Made by a program: the position numbers and the translations under genes
Shown here: positions 53,032-58,036 of the stretch, in pieces
Numbering within the stretch: the first letter of the stretch is position 1
How the letters are laid out: each line of letters begins with the position of its first letter
Assembly: GCF_013283785.1 (NCBI RefSeq)
Contig: NZ_JABCPZ010000042.1
Location: 1 to 58,036, forward strand
Length of the DNA stretch: 58,036 nucleotides
Source: Nonomuraea antri
GTDB taxonomy: Bacteria > Actinomycetota > Actinomycetes > Streptosporangiales > Streptosporangiaceae
Direction: 5' to 3'
Notes under the pieces: model-generated
Told to the model about the DNA's origin: nothing
Seen by the model: only the letters and a program-made list of their open reading frames with translations
Databases searched by the model: none

Positions 53032-53985
53032 GTGATTCAGGCTTCAGGCCTGCGCAAGCAGTACGGCAAGACCGTCGCGCTCGACGGTGTCGACCTGCAC
53101 GTGCGCCAGGGCGAGATCTACGGCGTGCTCGGGCAGAGCGGCGCCGGGAAGAGCACGCTGCTGCGCTGCGTCAACCTGCTGGAACGGCCCACCGCGGGCA
53201 CCGTCACGGTGGCCGGCCAGGACCTGACCGCGCTCGGCCACCGCGAGCTCAACCGGGCCAGGCAGCGCATCGGCATGATCCACCAGCACTTCGCGCTGCT
53301 GTCCTCGCGCACGGTGGCGGGCAACGTGGCCTTCCCGCTGGAGGTCATGGGCGTGCCCAGGGCCGAGCGCACCCGCCGGGTGGCCGAACTGCTCGAACTC
53401 GTCGGGCTGGAGGGGCGGGCCGAGCACCGTCCGCACCAGCTGTCCGGCGGGCAGAAGCAGCGCGTCGGCATCGCCAGGGCGCTGGCGGGCAACCCGTCGG
53501 TGCTGCTGTCGGACGAGGCCACCTCCGCGCTCGACCCGGCCACCACGCAGTCGATCCTGTCGCTGCTCAAGCGGCTCAACCAGGAGCTCGGCCTGACGAT
53601 CCTGCTGATCACCCACGAGATGAACGTGGTCAAGAGCGTGTGCGACTCCGTCGCGATCATGTCCGATGGGCGGATCACGGAGTCGGGCACGATCGCCGAG
53701 CTCATCAGGACGCCGGGCTCCCGGCTGACCAGGGAGATCTTCCCGCTGCCCGATCCGGCCCCGGCCGGGTCGGTGACGCTGACGTTCACCGGGGACCCGC
53801 GCGAGCCGATCGTGTCCGAGGTGGTGCGCAAGTTCGACGTGGACGTCAACATCCTCGGCGGCTCCATCGAGGACCTGGCCGGCGGCTCGGTCGGCCGGCT
53901 CCGGGTCGCGCTCACCGGCGCGGACACCGCGCCCGCGCTGAGCTACCTGCGTGACAACGGACTGCTCGTGGAGGTGGCCGCATGA
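53032..53985 (+). CDS. metN: Methionine ABC importer ATPase MetN
   Basis: A 317-residue ATPase. Walker A GQSGAGKST, MIHQHFALLSSRTV Q-loop, LSGGQKQRVG and LLSDEATSALDPAT, then the C-terminal NIL domain (from about residue 240: VTLTFTGDPREPIVSEVVRKFDVDVNILGGSIED) which binds methionine and inhibits transport when the cell is replete. This domain separates MetN from other amino-acid ATPases. GTG 53032 follows GTGGGGATATTTC. The leader upstream carries two small ORFs. Confidence 0.95.
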   Translation: MIQASGLRKQYGKTVALDGVDLHVRQGEIYGVLGQSGAGKSTLLRCVNLLERPTAGTVTVAGQDLTALGHRELNRARQRIGMIHQHFALLSSRTVAGNVAFPLEVMGVPRAERTRRVAELLELVGLEGRAEHRPHQLSGGQKQRVGIARALAGNPSVLLSDEATSALDPATTQSILSLLKRLNQELGLTILLITHEMNVVKSVCDSVAIMSDGRITESGTIAELIRTPGSRLTREIFPLPDPAPAGSVTLTFTGDPREPIVSEVVRKFDVDVNILGGSIEDLAGGSVGRLRVALTGADTAPALSYLRDNGLLVEVAA

Positions 53986-54638
53986 CCTGGGACGAGATGG
54001 CGCCCTACCTGTGGGAGGCGACCGGCGAGTCGGCCGTCATGGTCGGCTGGGCCACGCTCTTCACCGTGCTCTTCGGGCTGCCGCTGGGCGTGGCGCTCGT
54101 CGTGTTCGACCGGGGCGGCCTGCTGCCCCTGCCCGCGCTGAAGTCGGCGCTCGGCTTCGTGGTCAACATGGGACGGTCGCTGCCGTTCATCGTGCTGATG
54201 ATCGCGATCACCCCGTTCACCCGGCTCGTCGTCGGGACCACGCTCGGGACCGGCGCGTTCGTGGTGCCGCTGACCGTCGGCGCGGTGCCGTTCTTCGCCA
54301 GGCTGGTGGAGACGGCGCTGCGCGAGGTCGCCACCGACGTGGTGCAGGCGGCCCAGGCCATGGGCGCGAGCCGCACCGAGATCGTCAGGAAGGTGCTGCT
54401 GCCCGAGGCGCTGCCCGGGCTGGTGGCCGGCCTGACCGTCACCGTGGTCGCGCTCATCGGCTACTCCGCGATGGCGGGCACGCTCGGCGGCGGCGGCCTG
54501 GGCGACCTGGCCGTCAGGTACGGCTACCAGCGCTTCGAAACGGTGCTGATGATCGTGACCGTCGTCCTGCTCATCGTCATCGTGCAATTGCTGCAGAGCC
54601 TGGGCGACTGGGTCGCCCGGCGTCTTTCACACAAATAA
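53982..54638 (+). CDS. metI: Methionine ABC importer permease MetI
   Basis: A 218-residue permease with five membrane helices. The EAA coupling loop is ALREVATDVVQAAQAMGASRTEIVRKVLLPEALPG, and YSAMAGTLGGGGLGDLAVRYGYQRF is the MetI C-terminal signature. ATG 53982 overlaps the metN stop (ATGA). It forms the channel with MetN on the cytosolic face. Confidence 0.95.
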   Translation: MTWDEMAPYLWEATGESAVMVGWATLFTVLFGLPLGVALVVFDRGGLLPLPALKSALGFVVNMGRSLPFIVLMIAITPFTRLVVGTTLGTGAFVVPLTVGAVPFFARLVETALREVATDVVQAAQAMGASRTEIVRKVLLPEALPGLVAGLTVTVVALIGYSAMAGTLGGGGLGDLAVRYGYQRFETVLMIVTVVLLIVIVQLLQSLGDWVARRLSHK

Positions 54639-54669
54639 CTCCTTTCACATAGATAAAAGGGAAAAAATC

Positions 54670-55512
54670 ATGAAAATTCGTAGCATTGTGGGCGCTGCCG
54701 CGCTGTCCCTGTTGCTCGCCGCATGCGGAACGTCGCAGTCCGCGTCCGGCCCGGCCGAGACCGGCGCCAAGACGGCCGAGTCCGCCGACACCGTGCTCAA
54801 GATCGGCGCCAGCCCGGTCCCGCACGCCGAGATCCTGAACTTCGTCAAGGAGAACCTGGCCCCGGCCGCGGGTCTGAAGCTCGAGATCGTCGAGTTCACC
54901 GACTACGTGCAGCCGAACGTGCAGCTCGACGAGGGGCAGCTGGCCGCGAACTTCTTCCAGCACAAGCCGTACCTGGACGACTTCAACGCCTCCAAGGGCA
55001 CCAAGCTGAGCTTCACCACCCCGGTGCACCTGGAGCCGCTCGGCCTGTACTCCAAGAAGATCACCGCGCTGTCGGCGCTGGCGAACGAGGCCACCGTGGC
55101 CGTCCCGAATGACGCCACCAACCTGGGCCGCGCGCTCAAGCTGCTCGCCGACAACGGCGTCGTCACGCTCAAGGACGGCGTGGGCACCGCCGCCACCGAG
55201 CGCGACGTCGTGAACAACCCGAAGAACCTGCAGTTCAAGCCGGTCGAGGCGGCCCAGCTGCCGCGCTCGCTGGAAGACGTCGACGCCGCGGTGATCAACG
55301 GCAACTACGCCATCGAGGCCGGGCTCAAGCCCGCGAGCCAGGCCCTGGTGCTGGAGAAGACCGAGGCCAACCCGTACGTCAACGGCCTGGTGGTGCAGAC
55401 CGGCCACGAGAAGGACGCCAACATCGTCACGCTCGGCAAGCTGCTGCAGGACCAGAAGGTCAAGGACTTCATCAAGCAGAAGTACGAGGGCTCGGTGATC
55501 GCCGCCGAGTGA
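54670..55512 (+). CDS. metQ: Methionine-binding lipoprotein MetQ
   Basis: A 280-residue NlpA-family lipoprotein. The signal ends LLLAAC with Cys19 as lipid anchor. VLKIGASPVPHAEIL, the EFTDYVQPNVQLDEGQLAANFFQHKPYL block and GNYAIEAGLKPA are family signatures for methionine or its analogues. ATG 54670 is preceded by AAAGGGAAAAAATC; the 31-base gap after metI is AT-rich, in contrast to the rest. With MetN and MetI it forms a complete importer. Confidence 0.95.
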   Translation: MKIRSIVGAAALSLLLAACGTSQSASGPAETGAKTAESADTVLKIGASPVPHAEILNFVKENLAPAAGLKLEIVEFTDYVQPNVQLDEGQLAANFFQHKPYLDDFNASKGTKLSFTTPVHLEPLGLYSKKITALSALANEATVAVPNDATNLGRALKLLADNGVVTLKDGVGTAATERDVVNNPKNLQFKPVEAAQLPRSLEDVDAAVINGNYAIEAGLKPASQALVLEKTEANPYVNGLVVQTGHEKDANIVTLGKLLQDQKVKDFIKQKYEGSVIAAE

Positions 55513-55650
55513 CGGATGTGAAAAGGGAGGAAGATCAGGAAAGTCGCCTTATCCAAGATTCTTGGGAATCAAGCGATTTGTAAGTAGGCGGCAATGGGTG
55601 AGCCGTATCAATACGGGGACAGCAACACCTCTCCCGAGGAGATCCTCACC
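55513..55650 (+). promoter_or_regulatory. Intergenic region with two short palindromes
   Basis: CCAAGATTCTTGG (55553-55565) and CCGTAT-CA-ATACGG (55603-55616) lie between metQ and the secreted protein gene. The first may end the metQ transcript or be an operator; the second is in the probable 5' leader. No riboswitch was recognised. Confidence 0.35.
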
Positions 55651-56244
55651 ATGCGGTTCGTCTCACGAATCCTGATCGGCGTCGCGGCCGCCACGGTGGT
55701 GGCCGTCGGCGCTCCGGTCGCCGCCAACGCGACCACCTCTTCCGCGTCCGCCACCACCACCGCCTCGTCCTCCTACGAGGCGGACTGGGGCGCCTACCCC
55801 TCGCACGACCACAAGGCCGAGGCCCAGGGCCACGTGAGCGTGGACAAGAAGCCGTACAAGCACTGGTACTGGAAGAAGTTCAAGGTCCAGAAGAAGCACT
55901 GCTGGTACGACAAGAAGGGCAACAAGCACTGCAAGACGGTCACCAAGTGGGTCAAGAAGCGCGTGTTCGAGTGGCGTCACCACGAATTCTTCAAGGTCGA
56001 CGTCAAGCTGACCAACCACAAGTGGTGGGGCAAGAACAAGTGCGCCTGGGCCACGTTCAAGGTCGTCAACCAGGACGGTTCGAAGTACTTCGAGAGCTTC
56101 CGCAACTGCACCAGGCACCCGAAGTTCTTCTCCTTCTCCGGTAAGAACGCCGCCCACATCTTCGTGGACGTGAGCCGGGGCAACCGTCACCACCCGACCG
56201 GTCACCACTCGGGCTGGCGCGACGTCTACCACGCCGCCGCCTGA
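55651..56244 (+). CDS. Secreted Lys/His/Trp-rich protein of unknown function
   Basis: A 197-residue exported protein. ATG 55651 with GAGGAGAT upstream starts a Sec signal (ILIGVAAATVVAVGAPVAANA), a Ser/Thr linker, then a basic aromatic domain with YKHWYWKKFKVQKKHCWY, CKTVTKWVKKRVFEWRHH, NHKWWGKNKCAWATFKVV and SFRNCTRHPKFFSF. Four Cys could form two disulphides. Lys, His and Trp are far above average, which points to binding of cell-wall polymers, nucleic acid or metal. I do not recognise a family. A strong terminator follows. Confidence 0.8.
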   Translation: MRFVSRILIGVAAATVVAVGAPVAANATTSSASATTTASSSYEADWGAYPSHDHKAEAQGHVSVDKKPYKHWYWKKFKVQKKHCWYDKKGNKHCKTVTKWVKKRVFEWRHHEFFKVDVKLTNHKWWGKNKCAWATFKVVNQDGSKYFESFRNCTRHPKFFSFSGKNAAHIFVDVSRGNRHHPTGHHSGWRDVYHAAA

Positions 56245-56255
56245 CCCCCCTGAGA

Positions 56256-56291
56256 CGAAGCCGCGATCTCGACGCCGAGGTCGCGGCTTCG
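56256..56291 (+). terminator. Strong hairpin terminator
   Basis: CGAAGCCGCGA pairs with TCGCGGCTTCG, with an inner CTCG/CGAG extension around a 4-base loop, 11 bases after the stop. Confidence 0.85.
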
Positions 56292-56345
56292 CCGTGTTCA
56301 CGGGGCCTATGGCGCGGCGAGTACCGACCGAATACTGTTCTGGTC

Positions 56346-57887
56346 ATGCATCCGGGAGCCATCGCAGCAGTCACCCCCGACAAGCCCGCTGTGGTCATGG
56401 CGGGCTCCGGACGGATCATCACCTACCGCGAACTGGACGCGGAGTCGAACCGGCTGGCCCACCTGTTCCGCGCCGCCGGCCTGCGGCCCGGCGACCACGT
56501 CGCGTTCATGCTCGCCAACCACCCGCTCTTCCTGGCCATCGCCTGGGCGGCGCACCGCTCGGGTCTGTACTACACGCCGATCAGCTCGCGCCTGCAGTCC
56601 GACGAGCTCGCCTACATCGTGAACAACTGCGGCGCCCGGGTGTTCATCTCCAGCGCGGACCTGGCCGAGGTCGCCACCTCGATCACCGCCGGCACCCCCG
56701 CCGTCGAGCTGCGCCTCATGCTGGACGGCACCGCCGACGGCTTCGGCTCCTACGAGGAGGCGGTGGCCGGGCAGCCGGCGACCCCGATCGCGGACGAATG
56801 CCAGGGCATGGACATGCTCTACTCCTCGGGCACCACCGGCCGGCCCAAGGGCGTCAAGCCGGGGCTGTCGCTGGCCCCGCTGACCGAGCCGAACGCGCTG
56901 GTCCACCTCATCCAGGCGCTGTTCGCGCCGACGGGGGAGAGCGTCTACCTCTCGCCCGCGCCGCTCTACCACGCGGCCCCGCTCCGCTACTGCATGACCT
57001 ACCAGCGCTTCGGCGCGACGATCGTGGTGATGGAACGCTTCGACCCCGAGCAGTATTTGGCGGCGGTGGAGGATCACCGGGTCACGCACTCGCAGCTCGT
57101 GCCCACCATGTTCATCAAAATGCTCAAACTTCCTGAGGAAATCCGGAAAAAGTACGATATTTCGTCGCTTACCCATGCGATCCACGCGGCCGCGCCCTGC
57201 CCCGTCCCGGTCAAGGAGCAGATGATCGACTGGTGGGGCCCGATCATCCACGAGTACTACGCGGGCACCGAGGGCAACGGCTTCCTCTACGTCGGCTCCC
57301 AGGACTGGCTCCAGCACAAGGGCACGGTCGGCCGCGCGCTGCTCGGCATCGTCCACGTCTGCGACGAGAACGGCGACGACGTCCCGACGGGCGAGCACGG
57401 CACGGTCTACTTCGAGAACGGCCCCCGCTTCGAGTACCACGGCGACCCGGACAAGACCCGCTCCGCGCAGGACCCGAAGGGCCGCGGCTGGACCACCCTC
57501 GGCGACATCGGCCACCTGGACGCCGACGGCTTCCTCTACCTCACCGACCGCCGCTCGTACATGATCATCTCGGGCGGGGTGAACATCTACCCGCAGGAGG
57601 CCGAGAACGTCCTGGCCGTGCATCCCAAGGTGGCCGACGTGGCCGTCTTCGGCGTCCCGGACGAGGAGATGGGGGAGCAGGTCAAGGCCGTCGTCCAGCC
57701 GGTCGACCCGGCCGAGGCGGGGCCGGCGCTGGAGGCCGAGCTGATCGAGTACTGCCGCGGCAGGCTGGCGCACTACAAGTGCCCCAGATCGGTGGACTTC
57801 CGCGCCGAACTGCCCCGCCACCCCACCGGCAAGCTGTACAAGCGGCTCCTGCGCGACGAATACTGGCCCGCCGGCAGTAAAGGCTGA
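56346..57887 (+). CDS. Acyl-CoA synthetase (AMP-forming, FadD4-like)
   Basis: A 513-residue ANL-superfamily enzyme. LYSSGTTGRPKGVK at residues 158-171, EYYAGTEGNGF adenine motif, GRGWTTLGDIGHLDADGFLYLTDRRSYMIISGGVNIYPQE and the C-terminal catalytic Lys in HPTGKLYKRLL. It resembles mycobacterial FadD4-type fatty or aryl acyl-CoA ligases more than the FadD15 type encoded at 6412-8169. ATG 56346; TACTGT (56333-56338) seven bases upstream could be the -10 of a leaderless message. No pathway partners adjacent. Confidence 0.92.
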   Translation: MHPGAIAAVTPDKPAVVMAGSGRIITYRELDAESNRLAHLFRAAGLRPGDHVAFMLANHPLFLAIAWAAHRSGLYYTPISSRLQSDELAYIVNNCGARVFISSADLAEVATSITAGTPAVELRLMLDGTADGFGSYEEAVAGQPATPIADECQGMDMLYSSGTTGRPKGVKPGLSLAPLTEPNALVHLIQALFAPTGESVYLSPAPLYHAAPLRYCMTYQRFGATIVVMERFDPEQYLAAVEDHRVTHSQLVPTMFIKMLKLPEEIRKKYDISSLTHAIHAAAPCPVPVKEQMIDWWGPIIHEYYAGTEGNGFLYVGSQDWLQHKGTVGRALLGIVHVCDENGDDVPTGEHGTVYFENGPRFEYHGDPDKTRSAQDPKGRGWTTLGDIGHLDADGFLYLTDRRSYMIISGGVNIYPQEAENVLAVHPKVADVAVFGVPDEEMGEQVKAVVQPVDPAEAGPALEAELIEYCRGRLAHYKCPRSVDFRAELPRHPTGKLYKRLLRDEYWPAGSKG

Positions 57888-57983
57888 GCTCCGGCGCGCA
57901 CGGGTGAATGTGGCCGCCTCTGTCGTCCCGTCAACCACACGGGCCACTCGCGCGTCCCACATCTCACCTTTGCAAGGAGCACC

Positions 57984-58036
57984 ATGACACATCCGTACGG
58001 CCCACCCCAGCAGCCGGCTCAGCCCGGCTACCTGCC
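57984..58036 (+). CDS. Start of a Pro/Gln/Gly-rich protein, cut by the window end
   Basis: ATG 57984 with AAGGAG five bases upstream begins MTHPYGPPQQPAQPGYL, a low-complexity N-terminus typical of actinobacterial membrane proteins with a Pro/Gln-rich cytosolic lead (DUF4190 or RDD types). Only 17 codons are present, so no function is given. Confidence 0.65.
   Translation, partial: MTHPYGPPQQPAQPGYL

Overview
The window is high-G+C chromosomal DNA from an actinomycete. The support is G/C-ending codons, frequent GTG starts, 4-base stop/start overlaps, an F420-type LLM oxidoreductase, candidate iron-regulator (IdeR/DmdR) and HspR boxes, and many apparently leaderless promoters. A streptosporangial actinomycete (Nonomuraea or Streptosporangium type) is a guess from overall flavour. 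I see no phage, insertion sequence, rRNA, tRNA or CRISPR; this looks like core or near-core chromosome.

Layout. 1-10 kb: membrane protein end, alpha/beta hydrolase, MeaB GTPase, large CehA/McbA metallohydrolase, a TetR-acyltransferase pair, a FadD15-like acyl-CoA synthetase, a Tat-exported amine oxidase and a small Cys protein. 10-16 kb: an ABC-F resistance-type ATPase behind a long leader, a lipoprotein, a zinc-ribbon protein, a kinase-fold phosphotransferase, a secreted ricin-type lectin and an F420 oxidoreductase. 16-26 kb: a cell-wall recycling block (VOC protein, AmiE-like serine hydrolase, MurQ, divergent NamZ) facing a five-gene oligopeptide-type ABC importer with a GNAT gene. 26-33 kb: alcohol dehydrogenase, M20 amidohydrolase, NagD-like HAD, DinB-like protein, acyl-ACP desaturase behind an iron box, and an AarF/UbiB kinase. 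33-41 kb: FMN reductase, ArfB, membrane/coiled-coil protein, an XRE regulator divergent from a hydrolase-HAD pair, PhoD phosphatase, FG-GAP propeller and P450. 41-50 kb: MFS exporter with TetR, GNAT, DinB, heme oxygenase, a PaaK-like ligase and a two-component system. 50-58 kb: Lon behind an HspR-type box, metNIQ behind an unusual leader, a Trp/Lys/His-rich secreted protein, an acyl-CoA synthetase and the start of one more gene.

Genes working together. NamZ, MurQ and the AmiE-like hydrolase match the Bacillus subtilis muropeptide rescue set. A 15-bp motif in the murQ-namZ intergenic region recurs (12 of 15 bases) upstream of the importer's binding-protein gene, which suggests that the importer takes up muropeptide fragments under the same regulator. 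MetNIQ is a complete methionine importer; its leader holds a 48-codon Met/Cys-rich ORF starting about where a SigR-like promoter would start transcription.

The most unusual feature is a set of short tandem repeats that include the stop codon of a neighbouring gene: 36 bp x about 12 after a GNAT gene, about 24 bp x 7 after a TetR gene, 23 bp x 3 between a histidine kinase and its response regulator, 26 bp x 3 between convergent genes, and duplications of 11-16 bp at three other gene ends. Local duplication of gene 3' ends seems to recur in this genome and in places changes operon spacing.
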